Below are positions 46,605-55,489 of a stretch of DNA of 64,000 bases, piece by piece (position 1 is the first letter of the stretch; every line of letters starts with the position of its first letter). A model generated the notes under the pieces. The model was not told the origin of the DNA, did not search any database, and was given only the letters and a program-made list of their open reading frames with translations. The translations under genes were made by a program, and so were the position numbers. This DNA comes from Pseudaminobacter soli (ex Li et al. 2025) (GTDB taxonomy: Bacteria; Pseudomonadota; Alphaproteobacteria; Rhizobiales; Rhizobiaceae). Where the stretch lies: assembly GCF_003012705.1 (NCBI RefSeq), contig NZ_PXYL01000011.1:124001-188000 (forward strand). The letters are read 5' to 3'.

Positions 46605-46778
46605 GGGAGCCCCGTCTTGCCTCGCTCTCTCGAATCTGAAAGCCTGTGCTTGTCTAAAACAGGTTAGGTTGGTGCGGTTGGCCCAACCCCCGCCAGTGCG
46701 GGTCCTTCCGTTACTTTGGTAGCGGCCCAAGACCTTCACGCCTCGCAATCCCGCGAGGCGAATGGAAAGGGCTTGGTT

Positions 46779-47201
46779 ATGCAGCAGCAGATTTCAGTTG
46801 TCACACTCGGTGTCCGCGACCTCGAGCGCTCCATGCGCTTCTATGTCGGGGGATTTGGATGGATGCCCATATTCCAGAACGACGAGATCGTTTTCTACCA
46901 GATGAACGGTTTTGTCCTTGGCACCTTCAAGCTCGGATCGCTTGAGCAGGACATGGGACGATCGGGACTGAGGTCGCCGGGAGCCTTTTCGCTCGCTCAC
47001 AACGTTGCCGAGCGTGAGGACGTTCAAACGGTGATGCGTCGGCTGGTAGAGGCGGGGGGAAGCTTGGTGCGGGAGGCCGATGCTCCACCGCATGGGGGAT
47101 TTCGCGGCTATGTCGCCGACCCGGACGATCATGCCTGGGAAATCGCCTGGAACCCTGCATGGGCAATCGACGAGAACGGCCTTGTTACCTTCGGCCTTTG
47201 A
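46779..47201 (+). CDS. VOC superfamily (glyoxalase-like) protein
   Basis: A 140-residue protein with two beta-alpha-beta-beta-beta modules. It begins ISVVTLGVRDLERSMRFYVGGFGW and ends GGFRGYVADPDDHAWEIAWNP, the usual VOC edges with His and Glu metal ligands near the end. It could be a dioxygenase, glyoxalase or resistance-type protein. ATG 46779 is at the family start. It is convergent with the RibD-like gene. Confidence 0.85.
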   Translation: MQQQISVVTLGVRDLERSMRFYVGGFGWMPIFQNDEIVFYQMNGFVLGTFKLGSLEQDMGRSGLRSPGAFSLAHNVAEREDVQTVMRRLVEAGGSLVREADAPPHGGFRGYVADPDDHAWEIAWNPAWAIDENGLVTFGL

Positions 47202-47216
47202 CGGCAGTCGGCCTTT

Positions 47217-47246
47217 CCTCTCCCCCCCGACGCAGTGGGGGAGAGG
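47217..47246. terminator. Convergent hairpin (dispersed-type)
   Basis: A perfect 10-bp stem (CCTCTCCCCC with GGGGGAGAGG) with a 10-base loop lies between convergent genes. It resembles a hairpin common between genes of Mesorhizobium. No T-run is present. Confidence 0.5.
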
Positions 47247-47327
47247 TGCCGCGCCATGAACCAAAGGGCCAAGTGACGAGGTGGAGAGCAACAAATATCC
47301 GAAGGGAATGCGGGGCGTGAAGTTGGC

Positions 47328-48008
47328 TTAGGCCGACTTCAGCTTTCGCTCCATCTCCGCCAGTCCGCGGCGCCGCTCCAGTTCCGCCTCGCTCGGATTT
47401 TCCAACCCGAAATCGCCGGTCTCGACCTCGCCGGCGCGCTCGTAGGCCGCGACGACGACCCCCTTGGGCGTGACCAGGCTATTGGTCAGCTTGAGCGCGG
47501 CCGGCATGGTGCCATTGCCGAACAGCTTTTTGCCCTTGCCGAGCACGATCGGCATGACGATGAGCTGGAAGCGGTCGATCAGGTCATGCTCCAGCAATTG
47601 CTGGATCAGCTGACTGGAGCCCTGGATGAGAAGCTGCGGCCCGTCTTCCTGCTTGAGTTTGCGCAAGGCCGCCGGCACGTCGATGCCCAGCCACTTGGTG
47701 TTCTGCCAGGTGAGGCTATCGGGATCATGGGTGGCGACATATTTGGTCACGCCGTCGAAGAGCGGGCCGGTCGGGTCGTCCTTCACATAGGGCCAGTGCG
47801 CGGCGAAAATGTCGTAGGTGCGCCGGCCCAGAAGCAGGTCGAAGGGCGTTTCGAACAGCTTGCCCATGACGCCGCCCAACGCATCGTCGAAATGGGGCGC
47901 GACCCAGCCCGCGAGCTGGAAGCCGCCGGTGGGATCCTCCTGCGGGCCTCCCGGCGCCTGCATGACGCCGTCGAGGCTGACGAATACCGCGGCATTGATG
48001 GTTCGCAT
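47328..48008 (-). CDS. Dihydrofolate reductase family protein (RibD C-terminal domain)
   Basis: A 226-residue protein with the DHFR/RibD reductase fold. It has MRTINAAVFVSLDGVMQAPGG at the start, LLGRRTYDIFAAHWPY, and LLIQGSSQLIQQLLEHDLIDRFQLIVMPIVLGKGKKLF. It probably reduces a small molecule with NADPH but is a stand-alone paralogue, not the riboflavin enzyme. ATG 48008 has GGAGAG at seven bases. An ArsR-type regulator gene lies 112 bases upstream on the same strand. Confidence 0.85.
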   Translation of the reverse strand: MRTINAAVFVSLDGVMQAPGGPQEDPTGGFQLAGWVAPHFDDALGGVMGKLFETPFDLLLGRRTYDIFAAHWPYVKDDPTGPLFDGVTKYVATHDPDSLTWQNTKWLGIDVPAALRKLKQEDGPQLLIQGSSQLIQQLLEHDLIDRFQLIVMPIVLGKGKKLFGNGTMPAALKLTNSLVTPKGVVVAAYERAGEVETGDFGLENPSEAELERRRGLAEMERKLKSA

Positions 48009-48120
48009 GATGTCTCTCCGTTTGGACCGGCCCTCTTAGCGGTCCGGCGATGACCCGAGGACGCGCGGCGCGGCGGCATCCCGACATTCACCAATGCAAT
48101 TGTTTCGCCCGGTGCGGACG

Positions 48121-48459
48121 TCAGTCTTCCAGCACGACCGCCGCCAGCGGCAGGTCTGCCGCCGAGGCGATGATCGAATCGAGCAGCCCGGGGAACAGCT
48201 TGTCGAGGTCTTCGCGGCGCAGGGAGATCAGCCGGCTGGTGCCTACGGTTTCCGTGCGCACCACGCCCGCTTCGCGCAGCTTGGCGAGGTGGTAGCTGAT
48301 GTTGGTCTTGGAGCCGAGATCCCAGAACTGGCCGCAGCGCATGGGCGTGGCCTCGTCGCGGGCGAGCTGGGCGATGATCGCCAGCCGTGTCGGATCCCCC
48401 AGCGCGCCCAAAACATTGGCGAGCGTGATCTGTTCGGTGGTGGGGTGCGGCAGGCTCAT
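48121..48459 (-). CDS. ArsR-type winged-helix regulator
   Basis: A 112-residue winged-HTH protein. LGDPTRLAIIAQLARDEATP starts the helical core, and KTNISYHLAKLREAGVVRTETVGTSRLISLR is recognition helix plus wing. No ArsR metal-binding CxC is present in the recognition helix; one Cys (RCGQFW) remains. It is divergent from an MFS exporter gene with a good operator in between (48577-48604), so it most likely represses that exporter. Confidence 0.85.
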   Translation of the reverse strand: MSLPHPTTEQITLANVLGALGDPTRLAIIAQLARDEATPMRCGQFWDLGSKTNISYHLAKLREAGVVRTETVGTSRLISLRREDLDKLFPGLLDSIIASAADLPLAAVVLED

Positions 48460-48557
48460 GGCGCGAAGGTAGACACAATCATGACGGGGTTCAATGCGGC
48501 GCCCGCTCTCCTGACACGAGGCTGACAGGAGAGCGGAGCGATAATCCCAGAGCCAGA

Positions 48558-48604
48558 TTGACAGAACTGGGAGACAAGTTCAATAGTTCAATAACCTTTG
48601 AACT
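48558..48604 (+). promoter_or_regulatory. MFS promoter with ArsR-type operator
   Basis: TTGACA (48558-48563) is a consensus -35. The -10 region (about 48581-48586, CAATAG) is covered by two tandem AGTTCAAT copies (48577-48592). The second copy also forms a perfect inverted repeat AGTTCAA-TAACCT-TTGAACT (48585-48604). A repressor bound here would block the MFS promoter. Confidence 0.65.
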
Positions 48605-48616
48605 AAGGAGAGTCCC

Positions 48617-49801
48617 TTGGACAAGCGACTTATATGGCTCGCGGTAGGCTCGTTCACCATGAGCACGGTCGGTTTTGTGTTCTCGAGCCTGCTGCCGTCG
48701 ATCGCGGCGGATACGCACACGACCGTGCCCATGGCGGGCTATCTCATCACCGTGTTCTCGCTGTCCTACGCCATCGGCGCGCCGGTGCTGTCGGCGCTGG
48801 CCGGGACGGCGGACCGCCGGCGCGTGCTGACGGTCGCGATGCTCATCTTCCTGGCCGGCAATGTGGTTGCAGCCACCAGCGTGTCGTTTACGACCTTGCT
48901 GCTCGCCCAGATACTGATGGGCATGGCGAGCGGGCTCTTTGCCGCCACTGCGCAGGCCACCGCCGTTTCGCTGGCCGGACCCGAGCATCGGGCGCTTGCG
49001 ATTTCGGTGGTCGTGGGCGGCACCACCTTCGCTGTGGCGCTCGGCGCGCCGTTGGGGGCGCTGATTGCCACTGTGTGGGGCTGGCGGGGCACTTTCGGCA
49101 CGGTCGCGCTTCTGGCGCTGGCCTGCGCGACGGTGCTGTGGCTGCGCCTGCCGCGCGGGCTTCGGGGAACGAAGCTGACCCTGCGCGAACGCTTCAGCAT
49201 CATCGGCCATGCCGGTATTGCTCCGTCGCTGGCGGTCACGTTCCTCTATCTCGCCGGCGGCTTCATCATCATCTCCTATCTCGCGCCGCTGGCGATCGAG
49301 GGGGCGGGGCTGACGAAGCTTGCCCTGCCGGGGCTGCTGCTGGCCTTCGGCGTCGGCGCGGTGATCGGCAATCTCTCCAGCGGCTACCTGGCCGACCGGC
49401 TCGGGGCGACACGCATGGTGGTGGCTTCGCTGCTGGCAACCTCGGTCATGGTGCTTTCGATCGCGCTTGGGCTGCATTTTCTGCCGCGTGAGCTCTGCGG
49501 TCCGCTGCTGATCGGCATCATGCTGCCTTGGGGCATCATCGGCTGGGCATTTCCGCCGGCGCAGGCAAGCCGCATCGTCGGCTATGCGCCTGAGGTGGCG
49601 CATCTAACCCTCTCGCTCAATGCATCGGCCATGTATCTCGGCATTGCCAGTGGCACCGCGATCGGCGGCCGGGTTCTGGAAAACGCGGCGCCGGCAGACC
49701 TCGGCTTCGTCGCTGCCCTGTTTCCTCTCGCGGCGCTCGCGGTGCTCTTCGCCAGCCTGCGCTCGCAGCGCAGACTTGCGGCAGAGATGCCGGCGGAATA
49801 G
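48617..49801 (+). CDS. MFS transporter (drug/sugar efflux type)
   Basis: A 394-residue membrane protein with twelve hydrophobic segments. The loop 2-3 motif A reads GTADRRRVLTVAML (GxxxDRxxR pattern), and motif C-like glycines are in helix 5 (GTTFAVALGAPLGALIATVWGWR). This is the DHA1/AraJ type exporter. The start is TTG 48617 with AAGGAG exactly six bases upstream; no ATG is nearer. It is controlled most likely by the divergent ArsR-type protein. Substrate unknown. Confidence 0.88.
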   Translation: MDKRLIWLAVGSFTMSTVGFVFSSLLPSIAADTHTTVPMAGYLITVFSLSYAIGAPVLSALAGTADRRRVLTVAMLIFLAGNVVAATSVSFTTLLLAQILMGMASGLFAATAQATAVSLAGPEHRALAISVVVGGTTFAVALGAPLGALIATVWGWRGTFGTVALLALACATVLWLRLPRGLRGTKLTLRERFSIIGHAGIAPSLAVTFLYLAGGFIIISYLAPLAIEGAGLTKLALPGLLLAFGVGAVIGNLSSGYLADRLGATRMVVASLLATSVMVLSIALGLHFLPRELCGPLLIGIMLPWGIIGWAFPPAQASRIVGYAPEVAHLTLSLNASAMYLGIASGTAIGGRVLENAAPADLGFVAALFPLAALAVLFASLRSQRRLAAEMPAE

Positions 49802-49805
49802 CGGC

Positions 49806-51158
49806 TTAGCCGAGCACGAAATCGTAGATCAGCTTGAGGTTCAATACCGCAATCACGATGCCGATGAACATGGCGAAAACGGTGAGCCAGCGCGGCGCCA
49901 CCAGCGGGCCCATCTTGGCCTTGCTGGCGGTGAAGATGACCAGCGGAAACACCGCAAAGGAAAGCTGAAGGCTGAGCACCACCTGACTGAGGATCAGGAG
50001 CTTGGCGGTGCCGCCTTCACCATACCAGATGGTGACGGCGGCGGCCGGCACGATGGCGAGCGCCCGGGTGATGAGCCGGCGCAGCCAGGGCGCCAGCTTG
50101 ATCTGGACAAAACCTTCCATGACGATCTGGCCGGCAAGCGTCGCCGTGACGCTGGAATTGATGCCGCAGCAGATCAGCGCGATGCCGAACAGCATCGGCG
50201 CCACTGAAACGCCCAGCAGCGGCGCAAGCAGGGCATGGGCTTCGGCGATGTCCTCGACATTGGTCTGGCCGACCTTGTGGAAGGTGGCGGCGGCGAGGAT
50301 CAGGATCGAGGCGTTGATGACCAGCGCGAAGGTCAGCGCGATGGCCGAATCCCAGGAGGCGAACCGCAGTGCCTCGCGCTTGTGCTCGATGGTTTCGCCA
50401 TAGGCGCGGGTCTGCACGATGCCCGAATGCAGGTAGAGATTGTGCGGCATGACCGTCGCGCCGAGAATGCCGAGCGCGAGATAGAGCATGTTCGGGTTGG
50501 TCACGATCTCGGTGGTGGGGGCAAAGCCGCGGATCACGCCGCTCCAGTCGGGGTCGGCCATGGCGATCTGGATGGCGAAGCACGCCGCAATCACCGCAAG
50601 CAACGCGATGATCAGCGCCTCGACCCAGCGGAAGCCGAGCTTTTGCAGGTAGAGGATCAAAAACACGTCGAGCGCGGTGATGAGCACGCCGAGTTCCAGC
50701 GGGATGCCGAAGATGAGGTTGAGGCCAATGGCCGTGCCGATGACCTCGGCAATGTCGGTGGCGACGATGGCGATCTCGGCCATGATCCAGAGGCCGTAGG
50801 AGACCTGCTTGCCATAGGCGTCGCGGCAGGCCTGGGCGAGGTCGCGGCCCGAGCCGATGGCAAGCCGGGCGCAGAGCGCCTGCAGCACCACCGCCATGAT
50901 GTTGGAGATCAGCGCCACGATGAGCAGCGAGTAGCCGAATTTCGAGCCGCCGGCGAGCGAGGTGGCCCAGTTGCCGGGGTCCATGTAGCCGACGGCGACG
51001 AGATAGCCGGGGCCGATAAAAGCGGCGGCCCGACGCCAGGTCGGGCCGGTGGTTCTGACTGCGATGGAACGATGTACGTCTGAAAGTGAGGCTTCACCCC
51101 GGGGCTGGCGCCACCCTCCTTCAGCGGTTTCGGTGGCGGTGCGGCTGGATAAGTCCAT
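49806..51158 (-). CDS. mntH: Nramp-type divalent metal/proton symporter MntH
   Basis: A 450-residue transporter with about eleven membrane segments. Metal-binding motifs of Nramp proteins are present: [10 protein letters not shown] in helix 1 (DPGN) and [12 protein letters not shown] in helix 6 (MPHN). It imports Mn2+ (and Fe2+) with protons. The first 40 residues are hydrophilic. A palindrome typical of Fur-family operators (GCAATTGC, 51190-51197) lies 32 bases upstream of the start, consistent with Mur/Fur control by manganese as in other Rhizobiales. Confidence 0.95.
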   Translation of the reverse strand: MDLSSRTATETAEGGWRQPRGEASLSDVHRSIAVRTTGPTWRRAAAFIGPGYLVAVGYMDPGNWATSLAGGSKFGYSLLIVALISNIMAVVLQALCARLAIGSGRDLAQACRDAYGKQVSYGLWIMAEIAIVATDIAEVIGTAIGLNLIFGIPLELGVLITALDVFLILYLQKLGFRWVEALIIALLAVIAACFAIQIAMADPDWSGVIRGFAPTTEIVTNPNMLYLALGILGATVMPHNLYLHSGIVQTRAYGETIEHKREALRFASWDSAIALTFALVINASILILAAATFHKVGQTNVEDIAEAHALLAPLLGVSVAPMLFGIALICCGINSSVTATLAGQIVMEGFVQIKLAPWLRRLITRALAIVPAAAVTIWYGEGGTAKLLILSQVVLSLQLSFAVFPLVIFTASKAKMGPLVAPRWLTVFAMFIGIVIAVLNLKLIYDFVLG

Positions 51159-51186
51159 GCTTTGTCTGGCCCGGTTCTGGCATAAA

Positions 51187-51199
51187 TTCGCAATTGCAA
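51187..51199 (-). promoter_or_regulatory. Candidate Mur/Fur operator of mntH
   Basis: TTCGCAATTGCAA has a perfect 8-bp palindromic centre and lies just upstream of mntH. Manganese-responsive Mur sites in Rhizobiales are similar AT-rich, TGCAA-containing dyads. The match is from memory. Confidence 0.5.
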
Positions 51200-51329
51200 A
51201 TCAGTGGCAGTTAAAGTTGGGCGAGATCAAGGAGAGGCAAGGCGGGGAGGGCGATATTTTTTGGGCCAGGCGCTGCGGCTTGGCGCGGGCGTCAGGCCAG
51301 CGGCACAAAAAAGCTGGGCTGTTCCAGCC

Positions 51330-52157
51330 TCAGCGTTTCCGCGCCAGCATCTGGATCGGTGCGACGGTGCCGGCGGAAAGTGCTGCCATGAGGTTGCCCA
51401 CCCGCACCGGGGCAGCGGCGCCCATCACCGTGTGCAGGCCGAGCGGCGGCGGGCCGTTCCTGGCCACGTCCTCGCGCATCTGGCGGTTGAGCTCGAGTAC
51501 CATCTCGCGGCGGTTCCTTTCGGCTTCGATGGCAAAGCCGGCATCCTCGAGCAATTGCCGGTAGGCGTCGGGCGTTTCGACGAAACTGGTCGCGGGCGTT
51601 TCCGCCCAGGGCATGGGGTAGGGCAGCTCGCCGTCGCCCATAACCATGACGTCGTAGACGGCGAAGATGCCGTCCTGCCCGAGAACGCGATGGATCTCGC
51701 GCATGGCGCCCGCCTTGTCGTCGATGTTCATGCCGACATGGATGAGCGTTGCGCGCTCGAAAGCCCCGTCCGCGAAGGGGAGGGAAAGCGCGCTTGCCCG
51801 AACGAACGAAACGCGGTCGGCAAGCCCGCAGCGCGCCGTCAGGGCGGTGGCAACCGCCACGAACTCCTCGGTGAGATCGACGCCGATGACGTTTACGCCG
51901 TGTTGCTCGGCGAAATAGCGGGCCGGGCCGCCAATGCCCGAGCCGATATCCAACAGCCGCATGCCCGGTGAAAGGGCCAGGTCGTTCGCCAGTTCGGCCG
52001 TCGCCGCCCGCCAGCCGAGATGAAATTCGTCGGCGGCGGAAAGGTCCGATGGCTGGAGCCTGTCGATGTCCTTACCGGCGTTGCGCAGCGCGTCCAGTAT
52101 GGTGCGTTCAAGCGCGCCACGGCTGTAATGCCGGGCGACGTCCTCTTCGGTGGTCAT
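51330..52157 (-). CDS. SAM-dependent methyltransferase (class I)
   Basis: A 275-residue class I methyltransferase. SAM motif I reads RLLDIGSGIGGPARYFAE, motif II/III VIGVDLTEEF, and further VSFVRASALSLPFADGAFERATLIHVGMNI. This layout resembles the ubiquinone or sterol C-methyltransferase type (GSGxGG). The acceptor is unknown. ATG 52157 has GAGG seven bases upstream. Divergent from the metallopeptidase gene and not linked functionally to mntH as far as I can see. Confidence 0.85.
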   Translation of the reverse strand: MTTEEDVARHYSRGALERTILDALRNAGKDIDRLQPSDLSAADEFHLGWRAATAELANDLALSPGMRLLDIGSGIGGPARYFAEQHGVNVIGVDLTEEFVAVATALTARCGLADRVSFVRASALSLPFADGAFERATLIHVGMNIDDKAGAMREIHRVLGQDGIFAVYDVMVMGDGELPYPMPWAETPATSFVETPDAYRQLLEDAGFAIEAERNRREMVLELNRQMREDVARNGPPPLGLHTVMGAAAPVRVGNLMAALSAGTVAPIQMLARKR

Positions 52158-52373
52158 GGCCAACCCTCGTCTGAAGCTTGTCCGGAAGCGCGAAGCCTAT
52201 CCCGTTTTCAATACCGCTGAAAGCGGCACCGACGCGAAGCGCGCCGATCCGGCGCTGGCGAATTCCGGGAAAAACTCTGTGACTTGCTGCAACCGTTGGA
52301 CTAGATTCCGACTTGATGTTGCGGCAGTGGCAGCGACCCCGCCCGGATCTGAAACGAGAATAAGGTTCGCATC

Positions 52374-53276
52374 ATGCTCTGGAGAGGCCGGCGGCAAAGC
52401 GACAATGTCGAGGACGATCGGGACCAGGGCGGCTACGGCGGCGGAGTGGGCCCGGGCGGCGGCTTTCGCATCCCGGTAGGCGGGGCATCCGGTGGGCTTT
52501 CGCTGTCGGGCATCATCATCATCGTCGTGATATATTTCGTGCTGAAGGCCATCGGCATCGATCCGATGATGGTTCTCGACGGCGGCGAAGGGCCGGGGCC
52601 GGGCAGCACCCAGATCAGCCGCAACGCGCCGCAATCCAATGACGAGATGAAGCAGTTCGTCGCCACCGTGCTGGCCGAGACGGAAGACACCTGGAGCGGC
52701 ATCTTCCAGGCCAACGGCCTGAAATATGAGGACCCGAAGCTGGTGCTGTTCACCGGGCAGACGCGCTCGGGCTGCGGCTTTGCCTCGGCGGCGTCCGGGC
52801 CGTTCTATTGCCCGGAAGATCGCAAGGTCTATCTCGACCTTTCCTTCTACAACCAGCTCGATCGCCAATTCGGCGCTTCCGGCGACTTCGCGCAGGCCTA
52901 TGTGCTGGCGCATGAGGTCGGCCACCATGTGCAGAACCTGCTGGGCATCCTGCCCAAGGTAAACCGCATGCGGCAGTCGATGAGCGAGGAACAGTCCAAC
53001 GCCATGTCGGTGCGCGTCGAGCTGCAGGCCGACTGCTTCGCCGGCATCTGGGGCCACTATACGGGGCAGAAGGGACTGCTGGAAAAGGGCGACCTCGAAG
53101 AGGCGCTGAACGCCGCCAAGCAGATAGGCGACGACACGCTGCAGCGGCGTTCGCAGGGCTATGTCGTGCCGGAAACCTTCAACCACGGCACCTCGGCGCA
53201 GCGCATGAAATGGTTCAAGCGCGGCTTTGACAGCGGCAAGGTGGCGGACTGCGACACGTTTAACAACCAGCCCTGA
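52374..53276 (+). CDS. Neutral zinc metallopeptidase (YpfJ family)
   Basis: A 300-residue protein of the putative neutral zinc metallopeptidase family. The glycine-rich N-terminus (about 18-45) leads into one membrane segment (LSGIIIIVVIYFVLKAIGI, about 44-62). The zinc motif is LAHEVGHHVQNLLGI (HExxH), with the third ligand probably in VELQADCFAGIW. The end has SAQRMKWFKRGFDSG. It is anchored in the inner membrane with the catalytic part in the periplasm. Substrate unknown. ATG 52374 follows AAGGTTCGC. Confidence 0.9.
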   Translation: MLWRGRRQSDNVEDDRDQGGYGGGVGPGGGFRIPVGGASGGLSLSGIIIIVVIYFVLKAIGIDPMMVLDGGEGPGPGSTQISRNAPQSNDEMKQFVATVLAETEDTWSGIFQANGLKYEDPKLVLFTGQTRSGCGFASAASGPFYCPEDRKVYLDLSFYNQLDRQFGASGDFAQAYVLAHEVGHHVQNLLGILPKVNRMRQSMSEEQSNAMSVRVELQADCFAGIWGHYTGQKGLLEKGDLEEALNAAKQIGDDTLQRRSQGYVVPETFNHGTSAQRMKWFKRGFDSGKVADCDTFNNQP

Positions 53277-53335
53277 GAAGCCAGGCCGGCAGACGGCTGC
53301 GTCGGTTCGACGAGCCGTAGACAGATGGGGAAGCG

Positions 53336-53758
53336 TCAGGATTTTCCGGCGTCGCGCCCGCGCTTGGCGCGGGCATGCCATTCATGGTCGATCGAGCCTT
53401 CGGCGGCCTTGTGGAAATATTGCGAGCAGACCAGCCAGCCCTTGAGCGGCCGCAAAAGCAGCATGCAGGAGCCGATCGTTAGGGGCAGGGTGGTGATGAT
53501 ATGCACCCAAATCGGCGGCTCGTAAGTGAGCTGCAGCCACAGCGCAAAGCCCAGCGCCGGCACCGCTACGATGGTCATCGCGAAGAAAGCAGGGCCGTCC
53601 GCCGGGTCGGCAAAGGAATAGTCGAGTCCGCAGACCTCGCAGCTAGGCGCGAGGCTCAGAAAACCCCGGAACAGATGGCCCTGCTGGCAGCGTGGACAGC
53701 GGCCGAGAATGCCGGTGAGCATCGGGTTTTCGGTAGGCGTATAGTTGGATGGCTCCAT
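53336..53758 (-). CDS. DUF983 domain-containing membrane protein
   Basis: A 140-residue protein. A zinc-ribbon-like pair RCPRCQQGHLF and CEVCGLDY near the N-terminus is followed by two hydrophobic segments (FFAMTIVAVPALGFALWLQL and VHIITTLPLTIGSCMLLLRPL). This is the DUF983 pattern; the family is found near cytochrome oxidase genes in some bacteria but has no proven role. ATG 53758 begins the conserved part. Confidence 0.85.
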   Translation of the reverse strand: MEPSNYTPTENPMLTGILGRCPRCQQGHLFRGFLSLAPSCEVCGLDYSFADPADGPAFFAMTIVAVPALGFALWLQLTYEPPIWVHIITTLPLTIGSCMLLLRPLKGWLVCSQYFHKAAEGSIDHEWHARAKRGRDAGKS

Positions 53759-53825
53759 GGCGCGTCCCTGTCTTCCTCCGGGAAGATATAGGGCTGCGAG
53801 AAAGGGACCCCAAACGACCAATGGG

Positions 53826-53847
53826 AAAGCCGCCCGAGGGCGGCTTT
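53826..53847. terminator. Hairpin after carA
   Basis: A 10-bp stem AAAGCCGCCC with GGGCGGCTTT and a 2-base turn lies 40 bases after the carA stop. Only three T follow on the minus strand. Confidence 0.6.
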
Positions 53848-53884
53848 CAAACTGTTGCCGTGGCGAGATCAGGTCGCCTTCGCT

Positions 53885-55087
53885 CTAGCGCTCGGCTAGC
53901 GCCGGCTCCCCCTTGCGCTCGCGGATGAGGTTGACGAAGCGGCGGAACAGGTAGTGCGAGTCCTGGGGGCCGGGCGAGGCTTCGGGGTGGTGCTGCACCG
54001 AGAACACCGGCTTGCCGGTGAGCGCGATGCCGCAGTTGGAGCCGTCGAACAGCGAAACGTGTGTCTCCTCGACCCCTTCCGGCAGCGACTTCGAGTCGAC
54101 CGCAAAACCGTGGTTCATCGATACGATCTCGACCTTGCCGGTGGTGTGGTCCTTGACCGGATGGTTGGCGCCGTGATGGCCCTGGTGCATCTTCTCGGTC
54201 TTGCCGCCGACGGCCAGCGCCAGCATCTGGTGGCCGAGGCAGATGCCGAAGATCGGCAGTTCGGTCTTGAGCAGATCCTGGATGACCGGCACGGAATATT
54301 CGCCGGTGGCGGCCGGGTCGCCGGGGCCGTTGGAGAGGAAGATGCCGTCCGGCTTCATGGCCAGGATGTCCTCGGCCTTGGTCTTGGCCGGAACGATGGT
54401 GACCTTGGCGCCGAGGCCTGCCAGCAGGCGCAGGATGTTGCGCTTCACGCCATAGTCGACAGCGACCACATGCATGGTCGGCTCGCTCTGTTCGCCATAG
54501 CCTTCGTTCCAGACCCAGGGCGTTTCGCTCCAGACCGACGACTGGCCCGAAGTGACTTCCTTGGCGAGGTCTAGGCCGACGAGGCCCGACCAGGCGGCTG
54601 CCTGGCGCTTCAGGTCCTCGATATCGAACTTGCCGTCGGGCGCATGCGCGATGACCGCGTTAGGCGCGCCCTTCTGGCGGATCAGCGCGGTAAGCGCGCG
54701 GGTGTCGATGCCGGCGATGGCGACGACGCCGCGCCGCTTCAGCCACTCGTCAAGGTCGCCCGAGGCGCGGTAGTTCGACGGATTGGTGATGTCGGCCTTG
54801 AAGACCGCGCCGACGGCGCCGGCGCGCGCGGCCGGGGTCAGGTCCTCGATGTCCTCGTCATTGGTGCCGATATTGCCGATATGCGGGAAGGTGAAGGTGA
54901 CGATCTGGCCGGCATAGGATGGGTCGGTGAGGATTTCCTCATAGCCGGTGAGCGCGGTGTTGAAGCAGACTTCGGCAACCGCGCTGCCGGTGGCGCCGAG
55001 GCCTCGGCCCTCGATAACCGTCCCGTCGGCCAGAACCAGTACTGCGGTCGGCACTTCGGTTGCCCAGGGGGCGGTGTTCGTGGCCAT
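53885..55087 (-). CDS. carA: Carbamoyl-phosphate synthase small subunit
   Basis: A 400-residue CarA. The N-terminal domain (about 15-150) has CFNTALTGYEEILTDPSYAG and IVTFTFPHIGNIGTN. The C-terminal glutaminase (about 205-390) has the nucleophile in PIFGICLGHQ and the catalytic His/Glu in VQHHPEASPGPQD. It hydrolyses glutamine and feeds ammonia to CarB. The leader contains a hairpin with a T-run (55172-55210). It is divergent from the YqeY-like gene, the usual arrangement in Rhizobiales. Confidence 0.97.
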   Translation of the reverse strand: MATNTAPWATEVPTAVLVLADGTVIEGRGLGATGSAVAEVCFNTALTGYEEILTDPSYAGQIVTFTFPHIGNIGTNDEDIEDLTPAARAGAVGAVFKADITNPSNYRASGDLDEWLKRRGVVAIAGIDTRALTALIRQKGAPNAVIAHAPDGKFDIEDLKRQAAAWSGLVGLDLAKEVTSGQSSVWSETPWVWNEGYGEQSEPTMHVVAVDYGVKRNILRLLAGLGAKVTIVPAKTKAEDILAMKPDGIFLSNGPGDPAATGEYSVPVIQDLLKTELPIFGICLGHQMLALAVGGKTEKMHQGHHGANHPVKDHTTGKVEIVSMNHGFAVDSKSLPEGVEETHVSLFDGSNCGIALTGKPVFSVQHHPEASPGPQDSHYLFRRFVNLIRERKGEPALAER

Positions 55088-55171
55088 GTCGGCTACTCCA
55101 TATCCTGTTGTTGCAGCAGGCTTCGTCAGCGGGTGGCCGGGTTGCGGCTCGAGGGATCAAGCGCGTAGCAC

Positions 55172-55210
55172 AAAACACGGGGTGCAGCGGCCTCCCGCAA
55201 AACCCCCGTG
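55172..55210 (-). promoter_or_regulatory. Terminator-like hairpin in the carA leader
   Basis: On the minus strand CACGGGG (55204-55210) pairs perfectly with CCCCGTG (55176-55182), with an inner GCGG/CCGC stem, and four T follow. It ends about 85 bases before the carA start codon. Confidence 0.5.
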
Positions 55211-55376
55211 CATACCCGATAACAAGTCCATGCAAGGCGCGGACAATAGGGGAAGGTCGGCGAAGGGTCAATGTTCGCGCCGGCCGCTGCCGGCAAATAT
55301 TTTGCAGCGCAATATCATGTGCAACCCGAACGCCCGGTGGGGGTTTGCCTTCCATGCCCCGGCGCTCTAGACGGGT

Positions 55377-55401
55377 GCCTCCCCCAAGGAATCGGGGAGG
55401 C
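55377..55401. repeat. Small perfect hairpin upstream of the YqeY-like gene
   Basis: GCCTCCCC (55377-55384) pairs with GGGGAGGC (55394-55401). It lies about 90 bases before the YqeY-like start codon. The role is unknown. Confidence 0.4.
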
Positions 55402-55489
55402 GAAATACAGTTTGCCGCTGGCAGTAAAAGCCCATTCCCGCCATGCGGGTCATGGGCTATTGTCCTTGCGGTTCCAAGGAGTTGCCGAC

